This document shows, one piece after another, positions 23,363 through 32,885 of a stretch of 64,000 bases of DNA. Numbering within the stretch: the stretch's first letter is position 1; every line of letters begins with the position of its first letter. The DNA lies in contig JAQBPR010000191.1 of NCBI GenBank assembly GCA_028287395.1, forward strand, positions 1 through 64,000. Reading direction: 5' to 3'. The position numbers were made by a program, and so were the translations under genes. The notes below the pieces were generated by a model. The model saw only the letters and a program-made list of their open reading frames with translations, had not been told where the DNA came from and did not search any database. Origin of the DNA: Bacilli bacterium (GTDB lineage: Bacteria; Bacillota; Bacilli; Paenibacillales; NBRC-103111).

Positions 23363-24445
23363 ATGTTAGAGCGTTTTGGTCATGGCGGGGATGTTTGGAC
23401 AGCGGAAGAAGCATTTGGCCGATCAAGGGAGCAGTTTATTGATTTTAGCGCGAATATGAATCCTTTTGGACCCCCTGCAATAGTGAAAGAGATTATGCAT
23501 CAATGCTGGCAGGATATGGCGCGTTATCCTGATCCTATTGTTAGAGAATTGCGCAGCAAGCTTGCCGAGGTTTATGGCATTCCAGTGGAAAGTATTCTGG
23601 TAGGCAATGGTGCGGCAGAGCTGATTGATCTGATAGTTCGTGTTTTGCAGCCCCGTATTACAGGGTTGGCTAGACCCTCTTTTTCGGAATATGAAGAGGC
23701 GGTAGCGAAGACATCGGGTGGGGTATATGAGATTCCCACTTATGCAAGATATGGGTTTGAACTGCAGATGGATGATGTATTGCAGGCGATGCAGCATTCG
23801 GATTTGTTGTTTCTCGGCAACCCGAACAATCCTACTGGACGGCTTATTTCATCCCCATTGCTGCGACAGATTATTTCGTCAGAGAAGCCGCTCATTGTCG
23901 ATGAAGCGTTTATTGATTTTGTCCCCAACGAGGAGAAGAAAAGCCTTATTCGCAAAGCTGCCGTAACTAAAAATTTATTTGTCATTCGTTCGATGACGAA
24001 GTTTTATGCGATACCCGGCATTCGTCTTGGATTCATCGTAGCGCATCCAGAAGCAATTGCGCGTCTGCAGCTGCTGCAGGTACAATGGAGCGTTAATTAT
24101 TTGGCGCAGCTTATAGGCAAGGCTGTTTTAGACGATGTCGAATATGCGGTGAAAACAAAGAAATGGCTGCATACAGAACGTGCATGGCTTATTGCCGAAT
24201 TACGGGCAATGGGATTAACTGTATTCCCCAGCGATACGAACTTTATTTTATTTTCTTTTTCAAAAGAAAGTGGCTTGGATGTCAAAATCATGCAGCAGCG
24301 CTTAGGGTTACGCGGTATTCTCATACGCGACGCTTCACTTTTTAAAGGGCTGGATGCTTCCTATTGCCGCATTGCTGTGCGCTTAAGAGCTGATAATGAA
24401 CGCTTGCTTGCAGAGCTTAGGCAAGGAGGAGCAGGGCATGGTTGA
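23363..24445 (+). CDS. cobD: L-threonine-O-3-phosphate decarboxylase CobD
   Basis: 360 residues, fold-type I PLP enzyme related to HisC. The start LERFGHGGDVWTAEEAFG and IDFSANMNPFGPP are typical of CobD rather than HisC; the PLP lysine lies in SMTKFYAIPGIRLGF near residue 214. It makes the aminopropanol phosphate linker used by CbiB. RBS AGGAGGGATGAG. The end overlaps cobQ by 8 bp. Confidence 0.9.
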   Translation: MLERFGHGGDVWTAEEAFGRSREQFIDFSANMNPFGPPAIVKEIMHQCWQDMARYPDPIVRELRSKLAEVYGIPVESILVGNGAAELIDLIVRVLQPRITGLARPSFSEYEEAVAKTSGGVYEIPTYARYGFELQMDDVLQAMQHSDLLFLGNPNNPTGRLISSPLLRQIISSEKPLIVDEAFIDFVPNEEKKSLIRKAAVTKNLFVIRSMTKFYAIPGIRLGFIVAHPEAIARLQLLQVQWSVNYLAQLIGKAVLDDVEYAVKTKKWLHTERAWLIAELRAMGLTVFPSDTNFILFSFSKESGLDVKIMQQRLGLRGILIRDASLFKGLDASYCRIAVRLRADNERLLAELRQGGAGHG

Positions 24446-26003
24446 ATCTGTGAAAAAAGCGGCTCCACTGGCTGCAACCATTATGGTGCAAGGAACATCC
24501 TCGGATGTCGGAAAAAGTATTATTACGGCAGCGCTTTGCCGAATTTTGCTGCAGGATGGTTGGCGCGTAGCTCCTTTTAAATCGCAAAACATGTCGCTTA
24601 ATTCGTATGTAACTCCGGATGGCAAAGAAATTGGCCGTGCCCAAGGAATGCAAGCGGATGCTTGTCAGACGGCTGCGACGACGGAGATGAATCCTATTTT
24701 GTTAAAGCCTAAGGGTGAAATGGTATCGCAGGTCATTGTCCATGGCAAGCCTTACAAGGATTTAGATTTTCGCACTTATCGTGAAAGCTATTCGACAGAG
24801 GCGGAAATCATCGTCAAAGAAGCACTGCTAAGCTTACGCAGTCAATATGAAGTGATCGTGATCGAGGGAGCCGGAAGCCCTGCGGAGATAAATTTAAAGG
24901 ATCGCGATATTGTCAATATGCGCTTAGCGGGTTGGGCTGATGCGCCGGTTATTCTGGTGGCTGATATTGATCGCGGCGGTGTTTTCGCTTCGATTGTCGG
25001 GACGATGGAAATTTTGCGACCGGAAGAGCGAGATAGGGTATGCGGTTTTGTGATTAACAAATTTCGCGGAGATATTGCGCTTTTGCAATCGGGGCTTGAT
25101 TGGTTGGAAGAACGGACGGGCAAGCCGGTGCTGGGTGTAATTCCTTATTTGGCGAATTTACAATTGGAGGATGAGGATTCCGCTTCCTTAAATGCGAAAA
25201 TAAATACCCAAATGAAGCTGGATCAATTAGACCCATCCATGCTGGATATTGCAGTCATTCGACTTCCACTTATAGCCAACTTTACGGATTTTGACCCGCT
25301 GCTGGAAGAGGAGGACGTTACCCTTCGCTATGTTTCAACTCCGGCTGAGCTTGGCTGTCCGGATGTGATTATTTTGCCGGGAAGTAAAAATACGATCAAC
25401 GATTTACTTTTTTTGCGAGAAAGTGGATTGGAGTTGGCCATTTTGCATTTTATCCAAAAGGGTGGGCGCTTGACCGGTATTTGTGCGGGGTATCAAATGA
25501 TGGGTGAAAGGCTGTTGGACCCGCTGTTGGTCGAATCGGATCGGCTGGAGTTGTCCGGGATGGGAGTGCTTCCGCTGGAAACTTCCTTTACTGCAGACAA
25601 AAAAACAGAGCGGGTTCAAGGCTATTCGCAACCAAATGAACAGGGTAGTTCCAATGACATAGAAGGCTACGAAATACATATGGGAGAAACCCGATTTACG
25701 GCAGTCGTAACGCATCCTTTTCGAATCCGTCTGCAGCGAACAGCAGAATCGTCAGAAGAATATCATCCCGATGGAGTGATATCGGCCGACGGTAAGCTGT
25801 GGGGGACTTATATTCATGGCATTTTGCATAATGACGATTTTCGTCGAGACTGGCTGAACCAAATTCGTCTAGCCAAGGGATGGCCGCCCATTGCAGGCAC
25901 GCTGCAATTTCAACATCGCAGAGAAGAAGCTTTCAATCGCTTGGCAGAGCATGTACGAAATCATTTGGATATGACAAAAATTTATGAGATGATAGAAGCT
26001 TAA
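24438..26003 (+). CDS. cobQ: Cobyric acid synthase CobQ/CbiP
   Basis: 521 residues. N-terminal dethiobiotin-synthetase-like ATPase (VQGTSSDVGKSIITAALCR, then KSQNMSLNSYVTPDGKEIGRAQ) and a C-terminal class I glutamine amidotransferase-like domain (ICAGYQMMG near residue 350, YIHGILHND near residue 460). It amidates the b, d, e and g side chains of adenosylcobyrinic acid diamide. ATG 24438 is preceded by AAGGAGGAGC; the in-frame upstream ATG at 24396 lies inside cobD. Confidence 0.94.
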   Translation: MVESVKKAAPLAATIMVQGTSSDVGKSIITAALCRILLQDGWRVAPFKSQNMSLNSYVTPDGKEIGRAQGMQADACQTAATTEMNPILLKPKGEMVSQVIVHGKPYKDLDFRTYRESYSTEAEIIVKEALLSLRSQYEVIVIEGAGSPAEINLKDRDIVNMRLAGWADAPVILVADIDRGGVFASIVGTMEILRPEERDRVCGFVINKFRGDIALLQSGLDWLEERTGKPVLGVIPYLANLQLEDEDSASLNAKINTQMKLDQLDPSMLDIAVIRLPLIANFTDFDPLLEEEDVTLRYVSTPAELGCPDVIILPGSKNTINDLLFLRESGLELAILHFIQKGGRLTGICAGYQMMGERLLDPLLVESDRLELSGMGVLPLETSFTADKKTERVQGYSQPNEQGSSNDIEGYEIHMGETRFTAVVTHPFRIRLQRTAESSEEYHPDGVISADGKLWGTYIHGILHNDDFRRDWLNQIRLAKGWPPIAGTLQFQHRREEAFNRLAEHVRNHLDMTKIYEMIEA

Positions 26004-26018
26004 AAGGAGGCATTCGTA

Positions 26019-26588
26019 ATGAATATATATACGCGTACGGGAGATGCAGGACAGACTGGAATCATTGGCGGTCGCGTCGATAAGGATGATATTCGCGTTG
26101 AAGCCTATGGCACAGTCGATGAATTAAATTGCTTTCTAGGTCAGGCGATGAGTCTGATGGAGGAAGCGAAATTTAACGATTTACTCACTGATTTGCGGCA
26201 AATTCAACATGAATTATTTGATTGCGGCCATGATCTTGCTATCGCAAAAAGCGGCATACGCCCTTATAAGGTCTTCGCTGAAATGGTCGTTCATTTGGAA
26301 ACCTTGATCGATCAATATGATGCGGAGACGGAGGATTTAACCCGATTTATTTTACCTGGCGGAAGCGCGGTTTCGTCGGCTTTACATATTTGTCGCACGG
26401 TATGTCGTCGCGCTGAGCGCAGAGTAGTTACTTTAGCTAGGACGCAGGAAATTAATGAAGAGGTGCGCAAATATTTAAATCGCCTATCCGATTTATTTTT
26501 CACCATTGCCCGGAACGGTAATTCGCGAAATGGAATAGCTGATGTCGAATACGAACGCAGCGCTGAGGTATTTCGGAGAAAAAAATGA
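26019..26588 (+). CDS. pduO: PduO-type cob(I)alamin adenosyltransferase
   Basis: 189 residues. TRTGDAGQTGIIGGRVDKDD binds ATP at the N-terminus, and RTVCRRAERRVVTLA plus the NRLSDLFFTIAR helix are the trimer active-site elements. It transfers the adenosyl group from ATP to cob(I)alamin or precursors. RBS AAAGGAGG. Its stop overlaps the rluA-type start (ATGA), so that gene is likely translated with the cob operon. Confidence 0.92.
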   Translation: MNIYTRTGDAGQTGIIGGRVDKDDIRVEAYGTVDELNCFLGQAMSLMEEAKFNDLLTDLRQIQHELFDCGHDLAIAKSGIRPYKVFAEMVVHLETLIDQYDAETEDLTRFILPGGSAVSSALHICRTVCRRAERRVVTLARTQEINEEVRKYLNRLSDLFFTIARNGNSRNGIADVEYERSAEVFRRKK

Positions 26589-27544
26589 ACTATTACGAAC
26601 CCTTAGTCTATGAGATTCCGTCAGAGGAAGATGGCTGGATTTTAAAGACGATTTTACAAAAAAGGATGCACATCTCACGAACGCTGTTATCTCGTTTAAA
26701 GCAGACGGAGCAGGGAATTATGTTAAACGGTGAACGCCGCTATATCAGTGTGAGAGTAAACGTGGGCGACCTTGTCGAGGTTCGTATGCAGCAAGAGGAA
26801 TCAACCGACATTTTAGCACAAAACATTCCGCTCGAGATCATTTTCGAGGATGAGCATTTACTTATTGTGAACAAAGCTGCAGGGATAATTGTGCACCCGA
26901 CCCATGGGCACTACATGAATACCGTCGCGAACGCCGTTGTGTATCATTGGCAGCAAAATGGGCAAAATGTGCGTTTTCGCCCGATCCATCGACTCGATCA
27001 AGAAACGTCAGGCGTGCTCGCCATTGCTAAAAACCCTTTTGTGCATCAATGGGTATCGGAGCAAATGATCGCGCATCAAACGAAAAAAGAATATATTGCC
27101 TTCGTTCATGGACTTGTGCAATCGGAACACGGTACAATAGACGCACCGATCGACCGTAATCCGGATCAGCCGCATTTGCGGATGATTATGGAAGCCGGCT
27201 ATCCTTCCGTTACGCACTTCGAAGTGATAGAGCGTTATACGGCTTCAGATGTCACGCAAGTTAGATTATGGCTGGAGACGGGGCGAACGCATCAAATTCG
27301 TGTACATATGAAGTCGCTCGGACACCCGTTGGTTGGCGATAAATTTTATGCTGATCCTGTTGAGGAAGCCATGACGCTGCCAACGGATCAAGCATCCATG
27401 ATGATGCAGCGCCACGCGCTGCATGCAGAGAAGCTTGGATTGATCCATCCCGCTACGAAACAATGGGTGGAATATACCGCAAAGCTGCCAGATGATATGC
27501 AGGACTTTTTAAAGGCGACTGTATCTAAAGAAAGGAACGAATAA
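26585..27544 (+). CDS. RluA-family pseudouridine synthase
   Basis: 319 residues: a short S4-like N-terminal segment (SRTLLSRLKQTEQGIMLNGE), then the RluA catalytic domain with HRLDQETSGVLAIAKN (catalytic Asp) near residue 137, GRTHQIRVHMKSLGHPLVGD near residue 237 and a final HALHAEKLGLIHP. Modifies uridines in rRNA or tRNA; the site is not predictable. Overlaps pduO by four bases. Confidence 0.9.
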   Translation: MNYYEPLVYEIPSEEDGWILKTILQKRMHISRTLLSRLKQTEQGIMLNGERRYISVRVNVGDLVEVRMQQEESTDILAQNIPLEIIFEDEHLLIVNKAAGIIVHPTHGHYMNTVANAVVYHWQQNGQNVRFRPIHRLDQETSGVLAIAKNPFVHQWVSEQMIAHQTKKEYIAFVHGLVQSEHGTIDAPIDRNPDQPHLRMIMEAGYPSVTHFEVIERYTASDVTQVRLWLETGRTHQIRVHMKSLGHPLVGDKFYADPVEEAMTLPTDQASMMMQRHALHAEKLGLIHPATKQWVEYTAKLPDDMQDFLKATVSKERNE

Positions 27545-27904
27545 ATGAGTTTTCAATTATACGGTTATTCTAAGTGCGGAACATGTCGAGACGCTTTAAA
27601 ATCGTTACGGGCAAAAGGACATGAACTGCAAATGATAGAGTTATTTGAAACACCGCCCTCCGAAAATCAATTAAAGCAATGGATTCAAGCCAGCGGCTTG
27701 CCTATTCAAAGGTTTTTTAACGTTTCTGGCGAAGTATACAGGGAAATGAATTTAAAAGATAAACTGCCTTCGATGAGCTTTGATGAACAAATCACATTGC
27801 TTGCTTCAAATGGAAGATTAATTAAACGACCGATTGCAGCAGAAGGCAATAAGGTAACTGTGGGCTTTAAAGAAGCAGAATACAAAGAGGTTTGGGGGAT
27901 TTAA
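27545..27904 (+). CDS. Spx/ArsC-family thioredoxin-fold protein
   Basis: 119 residues of the ArsC/Spx superfamily: YGYSKCGTCRDALKSLRAKGHEL with a CGTC pair near residue 11, then the helical insert and LIKRPIAAEGNKVTVGFKEAEY at the end. B. subtilis Spx and MgsR have CxxC as well, but the RPI with downstream GF fits the wider arsenate reductase-like group (YffB type). Redox regulator or reductase; undecided. Confidence 0.82.
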   Translation: MSFQLYGYSKCGTCRDALKSLRAKGHELQMIELFETPPSENQLKQWIQASGLPIQRFFNVSGEVYREMNLKDKLPSMSFDEQITLLASNGRLIKRPIAAEGNKVTVGFKEAEYKEVWGI

Positions 27905-27907
27905 CGA

Positions 27908-28987
27908 TTGGCTGGTCCGCGAATAGCAGGAAATAAAAACAATCCTTGGTGGTATTTGGGAACGATTGGCGCTTTTTTATTAGCCAAGTTTAAACTTATT
28001 ATATCCTTACTGAAGCTAGGCACATTTGGGGGAACGCTGTTAAGTATGGCGATTTCCATCTGGGCATATGCTTTAATAGCTCCCTATCAATTAGCAATCG
28101 GTGTGGTTTTACTTATATTTGTCCATGAAATGGGGCATGTGATTGCGGCCAAACAAAAAGGATTGCCGACGAGCGCACCCATTTTCATTCCTTTAATTGG
28201 GGCAATGATCAATTTAAAACGCCATCCGCGTGATGCTGAGACAGAAGCTTATATCGCATTTGGTGGTCCGCTTTTAGGTACTGCGGGTGCATTGCTTGTA
28301 TTTGCTATGGGCTGGTATTGGGATTCTGCTTTATTTATTTATGTCGCATTTGTAGGATTTTTTATTAATCTAATTAATTTATTGCCGATTCATCCTTTGG
28401 ATGGCGGTCGTATTTCAGTGGCTGTCAGTCGTTGGCTTTGGCTTGTCGGTTTGACGGCAGGGCTTGTGATTATTGTTTATTTCAAGCTTTATTTGATGTT
28501 CATTTTCTGGATTTTGTTTGCATGGGATTTATATCAAAAATTTGTTCGTAAAAAGGGAAAGCTTAAACCGGAAACCACTTGGGCCACTTACGAGGTGCCC
28601 GTTGAGCCTTTACTAAATAATGGAGTTTTCATACCCGGACCCGAGCATCGTCGTGAATTGGATTTTCAAACGTATTCCGATTTGAATGGAAAGCAAAAGG
28701 TTTTGATGATATGGGAAGAGATTGGTTTGCGAGCACAGCTCATCTTGCCAGAACAAGGCATCATTGAAAAGACCTTCATCACTAACATAGAACGGATTTC
28801 CAAAGAAAAGGGCCCCTTTTTGTTGATTCGCTGTCAGGTCAATTATTATGTTCATCAGAACGATGCTTATTATGAAGTTTCGCCCAAGGTGAGATGGATA
28901 TTCGGCTTTGCTTATGGTCTGTTGGCATTGCTGCTGATTTATATGCTGGTCCTTTCGACAAATATGGGCGTATCGATTCATTTATAG
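27908..28987 (+). CDS. Site-2 protease-type membrane metalloprotease (M50 family)
   Basis: 359 residues. The zinc motif HEMGH lies in a membrane helix near residue 75 (VLLIFVHEMGHVIAAKQKG) and the second ligand motif HPLDGGR near residue 162, giving a complete S2P site. Four to five membrane segments are followed by a soluble C-terminal domain and a last membrane segment (residues 336-352), a less usual arrangement. TTG 27908 is the start, about 9 bp after GGGGG. Substrate unknown. Confidence 0.83.
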   Translation: MAGPRIAGNKNNPWWYLGTIGAFLLAKFKLIISLLKLGTFGGTLLSMAISIWAYALIAPYQLAIGVVLLIFVHEMGHVIAAKQKGLPTSAPIFIPLIGAMINLKRHPRDAETEAYIAFGGPLLGTAGALLVFAMGWYWDSALFIYVAFVGFFINLINLLPIHPLDGGRISVAVSRWLWLVGLTAGLVIIVYFKLYLMFIFWILFAWDLYQKFVRKKGKLKPETTWATYEVPVEPLLNNGVFIPGPEHRRELDFQTYSDLNGKQKVLMIWEEIGLRAQLILPEQGIIEKTFITNIERISKEKGPFLLIRCQVNYYVHQNDAYYEVSPKVRWIFGFAYGLLALLLIYMLVLSTNMGVSIHL

Positions 28988-29014
28988 AATGAAATAGGAG
29001 AGCTGGGATGGGCA

Positions 29015-30202
29015 ATGGCAAGGGTAGCTTCCAAGCGACTTTCGCAGCTGGGTTCGGCGATTTTTGCCGAGGTAAGCGAATGGAAGGAGCAGGTGAACAA
29101 ACAGGGAATGGATGTCATCGACTTAGGCATCGGCAGTCCCGATCAGCCTCCGTCACCGAAGGTGATAGAAGCATTGGTTCAAGCGGTCAGCAAACCGCAT
29201 AATTACGGGTATCCTACATCGGAAGGCAGCCTGCAATTTCGTCAAACAGTAGCTCGCTGGTATCAATACCGCTTTGGAGTTGAGCTAGATCCGAATGATG
29301 AAATTCTTACGCTCATGGGATCACAGGACGGATTGGCTCATTTGGCGATGGCCATTACGGATCCAGGTGACCTGGTACTTGTTCCTGATCCGGGCTATCC
29401 GATTTATGCGGCGAGCCTAGTCCTTGCAGGTGTGACACCTTACACCATGCCTTTGCGCGTGGAAAATAATTTTCTGCCCGACTTAGATCGTATTCCAGAG
29501 GCTATTGCCAAACAAGCCAAATTTATGCTGCTTAACTATCCGAGTAATCCGTTATCAGCTGTTGCGGATCGGGCATTTTTTGAGCGATTAGTGGCGTATG
29601 CCCGTAAACATCATATTATTATTGTACATGATTTGGCCTATTCGGAAATGACCTTCGATGGTTTCCTGCCTGTGAGCATCTTACAAATTCCCGACGCCAA
29701 GGAAATTGCCGTAGAATTTCATTCCTTGTCGAAAAGCTTTAACATGGCAGGCTGCCGCTTGGCCTTCATGGTAGGAAATTCAGAAGTGGTACAGGCGTTG
29801 CAAACTTTGAAATCGAATATCGACTATGGCGTTTTCATTGCTATTCAGGAAGCAGGTATAGCGGCTTTAGAAGAGGATATGACACACGATGACTCCGTTG
29901 CAAAGCAATATGAGCTTAGAAGGAATTTGTTCGTGGAAGGATTACAAAAAATCGGCTGGGACATTCCGCTGCCGAAAGCTACGATGTTTGTTTGGGCACC
30001 GATACCCAAAGGCTGGACTTCTCGACAAATTGCCCGGGAAATTTTATTTTCGACTGGCGTTGTAGTTATTCCTGGTGATGCTTTTGGATCTGAGGGAGAA
30101 GGGTATGTACGGATTGCGCTTGTACAAAGTGAAGAAAGATTGGCGGAAGCTATCTCACGTATCGGCAGGTTTTTTGCAGAGAAGGTTAATGTTCTAAAGT
30201 AG
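29015..30202 (+). CDS. Aminotransferase, LL-diaminopimelate aminotransferase-like
   Basis: 395 residues, PLP fold-type I. DLGIGSPDQPPSPKVIEAL, NYGYPTSEGSLQFRQ, LVPDPGYPIY, NYPSNPLSAVA and the lysine block FHSLSKSFNMAGCRLAFMVGN are intact. These resemble DapL and related branched-chain or glutamine-dependent enzymes; substrate not certain. ATG 29015 is chosen, AGGAGAG upstream; ATG 29008 opens a different short frame. Confidence 0.85.
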   Translation: MARVASKRLSQLGSAIFAEVSEWKEQVNKQGMDVIDLGIGSPDQPPSPKVIEALVQAVSKPHNYGYPTSEGSLQFRQTVARWYQYRFGVELDPNDEILTLMGSQDGLAHLAMAITDPGDLVLVPDPGYPIYAASLVLAGVTPYTMPLRVENNFLPDLDRIPEAIAKQAKFMLLNYPSNPLSAVADRAFFERLVAYARKHHIIIVHDLAYSEMTFDGFLPVSILQIPDAKEIAVEFHSLSKSFNMAGCRLAFMVGNSEVVQALQTLKSNIDYGVFIAIQEAGIAALEEDMTHDDSVAKQYELRRNLFVEGLQKIGWDIPLPKATMFVWAPIPKGWTSRQIAREILFSTGVVVIPGDAFGSEGEGYVRIALVQSEERLAEAISRIGRFFAEKVNVLK

Positions 30203-30226
30203 TTTAAGGAGAGTTGGGACGATCTG

Positions 30227-31168
30227 ATGCGCAAAATACAAGTGTCATCTCGCAAAAGCAAGCTCATTATTCATTGCCTCTGGGCTGGCTTGATTATAAG
30301 CTTATTAACAGGCTGCAGCACAACTTCTTCTAGCGAACCGATTCATTCGCCTTTCGTTACTTCGCTACCCTCTATCATACCGACTGTAGAGACTCCTTCA
30401 GAAGAAATGGGAGTTCGAGCCGGAATAATTATTCAACAAACCCCTCAGCCTCTTCCCGTTACAGCTGCATTGCAAACGATTCAGCCTGCTCAATTAGCTA
30501 AACCGAAGCAATGGGGAGAGCAAGTGGATGGGGTCAAAAGAAGGTTGGATACGAATGATAAAGTAGTCGCGTTAACTTTTGATGCTTGTGGTGGAGTAGG
30601 CAGCGATGGTTACGATAAAAAATTAATCGACTTTTTAATTAAGGAAAAGATTCATGCCACACTTTTCATTAACGGCAGATGGATCACAGCTAATCCTGAT
30701 ATTTTTCTTGAATTGGCTGCTAATCCGCTTTTTGAAATCGAGAATCACGGAACCGAGCACAAGCCTTTATCTGTAACAGGCCGATCTGCCTATGGAATAA
30801 AAGGTACCTCAAGTGTAGAAGAAGTGAAAAATGAAGTATTATTGAATGCACAAAAAATCGAGAAATTAACCGGACGAAAACCGAAGTTTTTTCGCTCAGG
30901 AACCGCTTATTATGATGAAATTGCGATTCAAGTCGTCGAGGATTTAGGAGAAGAAGCCGTCAACTTTGATGTGCTGGGCGATGCGGGAGCGACTTATACT
31001 AAGGATCAGATTGTTAAAGCCTTGAAAAGTGTAAAACCCGGTTCCATCGTGATCAGTCATATGAACCATCCAGAAAAGCATACAGCGGAAGGAATCGAGG
31101 CAGCCGTACCTATGCTTCAAAAAGAGGGGTACAGCTTTGTCAAGGTGGAGGACTATTCGCTTAAGTAA
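30227..31168 (+). CDS. Polysaccharide deacetylase lipoprotein (NodB domain)
   Basis: 313 residues. Lipoprotein signal ending LLTGCS, a long low-complexity linker rich in Pro, Ser and Thr (to about residue 90), then a NodB domain: LTFDACGG (catalytic and metal Asp), ENHGTEHKPLS (H-x3-H), FFRSGTAYYD and the final ISHMNHP. Probably removes acetyl groups from cell-wall polysaccharide outside the membrane. The A in TFDACG replaces the commoner TFDDG. Confidence 0.86.
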   Translation: MRKIQVSSRKSKLIIHCLWAGLIISLLTGCSTTSSSEPIHSPFVTSLPSIIPTVETPSEEMGVRAGIIIQQTPQPLPVTAALQTIQPAQLAKPKQWGEQVDGVKRRLDTNDKVVALTFDACGGVGSDGYDKKLIDFLIKEKIHATLFINGRWITANPDIFLELAANPLFEIENHGTEHKPLSVTGRSAYGIKGTSSVEEVKNEVLLNAQKIEKLTGRKPKFFRSGTAYYDEIAIQVVEDLGEEAVNFDVLGDAGATYTKDQIVKALKSVKPGSIVISHMNHPEKHTAEGIEAAVPMLQKEGYSFVKVEDYSLK

Positions 31169-31183
31169 AGCCTAATTACTTTA

Positions 31184-31270
31184 AGAGTGCGTTCAAAAAA
31201 TGGCGACGAGGAGTAATGAGTATGCTTGTAGAAGTTTATGTGCCAACTTTGAAAATGAGTTTCCACCTTT
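31184..31270. repeat. MITE-like element, family 1, copy 4 (one half)
   Basis: AGAGTGCGTTCAAAAAATGGCGACG at the left, then GTTTATGTGCCAACTTTGAAA and ATGAGTTTCCACC, where homology to the other copies stops. It ends about 50 bp before the nitroreductase start. Confidence 0.75.
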
Positions 31271-31317
31271 AATTTTTGAAATGGTTCATTAATGAGCTGG
31301 CGAAAGGGAGAAGAAAA

Positions 31318-31896
31318 ATGAATATTGAACATACTATTCGCAATAGAAGAAGTATCGGCTTGGTCAAATCTGACCCACTGGAAAAGTTGCTGATTGAAAA
31401 ATTATTGGATGCCGCTGTACACGCACCGAATCATCATTGTACGGAGCCATGGCGTTTTTTTGTGATGACAGGCAGCGGAAGAGATGTTTTGGGACGTGCC
31501 TATGCATTAATCGCAAGTGAGTCAATGCAAGACCCAACAACAGAAGAAAATCAGATGATCTTAAAAAAGCAGCATGGCAAGGCGTTTCGCGCGCCTGTAG
31601 TCATAACTGTTGCTGCAGTCCCTTTGGATTCACCTAAAGTGGAGAAGAAAGAAGAGCTTGCGGCAGTGCATGCAGCAGTGCAGAATATACTGCTTCAAGC
31701 CCATGCACTTGGCCTTGGCGCAATTTGGCGAACTGGAGAACCTGCATATCATCGGGAAATGAAGAAGGCATTTGGGCTGACTGACGAGGCTGAAGTAGTC
31801 GGATTCATTTATGTGGGGTATCCTTTAAACCAACCAGCTTCGCGGGTAAGTCCCAGCTATGCCGAGAAAACAATTTGGTTGGATGGATCAAAATAA
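31318..31896 (+). CDS. Nitroreductase family protein
   Basis: 192 residues of the FMN-dependent nitroreductase fold. IRNRRSIG at the N-terminus, DAAVHAPNHHCTEPWRFFVM (FMN-binding), NILLQAHALGLGAIWRTG and VGFIYVGYP are conserved. Reduces nitro compounds or related substrates with NAD(P)H. ATG 31318 follows GGGAGAAG at a normal distance; the in-frame start upstream lies in the repeat remnant. Confidence 0.88.
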   Translation: MNIEHTIRNRRSIGLVKSDPLEKLLIEKLLDAAVHAPNHHCTEPWRFFVMTGSGRDVLGRAYALIASESMQDPTTEENQMILKKQHGKAFRAPVVITVAAVPLDSPKVEKKEELAAVHAAVQNILLQAHALGLGAIWRTGEPAYHREMKKAFGLTDEAEVVGFIYVGYPLNQPASRVSPSYAEKTIWLDGSK

Positions 31897-31965
31897 ATAT
31901 GAATTTTTATTTGCTGCAATGCTTGTATGCTATAATATGATAAAAAATTCAGGAGTGTAAAATCA

Positions 31966-32838
31966 ATGGGAAATAATCATAAGGTTTTAATTGTCGATGG
32001 CATGGCGCTTTTATTTAGAGCTTACTATGCGACTTCTTATGGTGGCTATATTAGAAAAACTAAAACAGGTATACCAACAAATGCAATTTATGGATTTCTT
32101 CAATATTTTTTTGATGCGATTAAACAATTTGAACCTACGCATGTTGTTTGCTGTTGGGATATGGGAAGCAAGACATTTAGGACGGAAATATATGATCTTT
32201 ATAAGTCTAACAGGCAAGCCCCACCTGATGATTTAATTCCACAATTTGATCTCGTAAAGCAAGTTGTTGAAGATCTAGGTGTTCCGAATATTGGTTTACT
32301 TGGCTATGAAGCAGACGATTGTATAGGAACATTGGCTCTAGAGTTTTCAAAAAACTCAGAAGTTTTCATTTTAACGGGTGATCATGACATGCTGCAGCTA
32401 ATCAATGAACGGACTTCCGTAATTATAATGAAAAAAGGGAAATCAAATTATACTGTTTATAACTTAGCTCTACTATGGGATGAAAGAAATCTTTTGCCTT
32501 CTCAAGTGGTCGATTTAAAAGGATTTATGGGAGATTCCTCAGATAATTACCCTGGAGTACGTGGAGTGGGCGAAAAAACCGCACAAAAGCTAATTAATGA
32601 ATTTAAGTCAGTCGAAGGTGTCATTGATAATATCCACTTACTTCCAATAAGTTTGAAAAAGAAAATTGAAATAGACCTAGAAATGTTACATTTATCAAGA
32701 AAACTGGCGCAAATCCATCTTGAAGTTCCGGTTCAGTGTGGATTTGAGGAAAGTATATGGAATGTACCGCGTGAAACGATTATTAAAAGATTTGAGCAAT
32801 TGGAATTTGAAGGGCTTATAAAGTTGCTCGAAATCTAG
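31966..32838 (+). CDS. 5'-3' exonuclease (flap endonuclease-like)
   Basis: 290 residues, like YpcP/Pol I N-terminal domain. The acidic metal ligands are visible in VLIVDGMALLFRAYYA, YEADDCIGTL, LTGDHDMLQL and LKGFMGDSSDNYPGVRGVGEKTAQKLI (helix-hairpin-helix). Removes RNA or flap DNA 5' ends. It has a TGCTATAAT extended -10 about 40 bp upstream of ATG 31966. Confidence 0.9.
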   Translation: MGNNHKVLIVDGMALLFRAYYATSYGGYIRKTKTGIPTNAIYGFLQYFFDAIKQFEPTHVVCCWDMGSKTFRTEIYDLYKSNRQAPPDDLIPQFDLVKQVVEDLGVPNIGLLGYEADDCIGTLALEFSKNSEVFILTGDHDMLQLINERTSVIIMKKGKSNYTVYNLALLWDERNLLPSQVVDLKGFMGDSSDNYPGVRGVGEKTAQKLINEFKSVEGVIDNIHLLPISLKKKIEIDLEMLHLSRKLAQIHLEVPVQCGFEESIWNVPRETIIKRFEQLEFEGLIKLLEI

Positions 32839-32885
32839 AAGATCTATCCATATAATGACCGTGAAGTAAAAGGAGGAATAGAACG

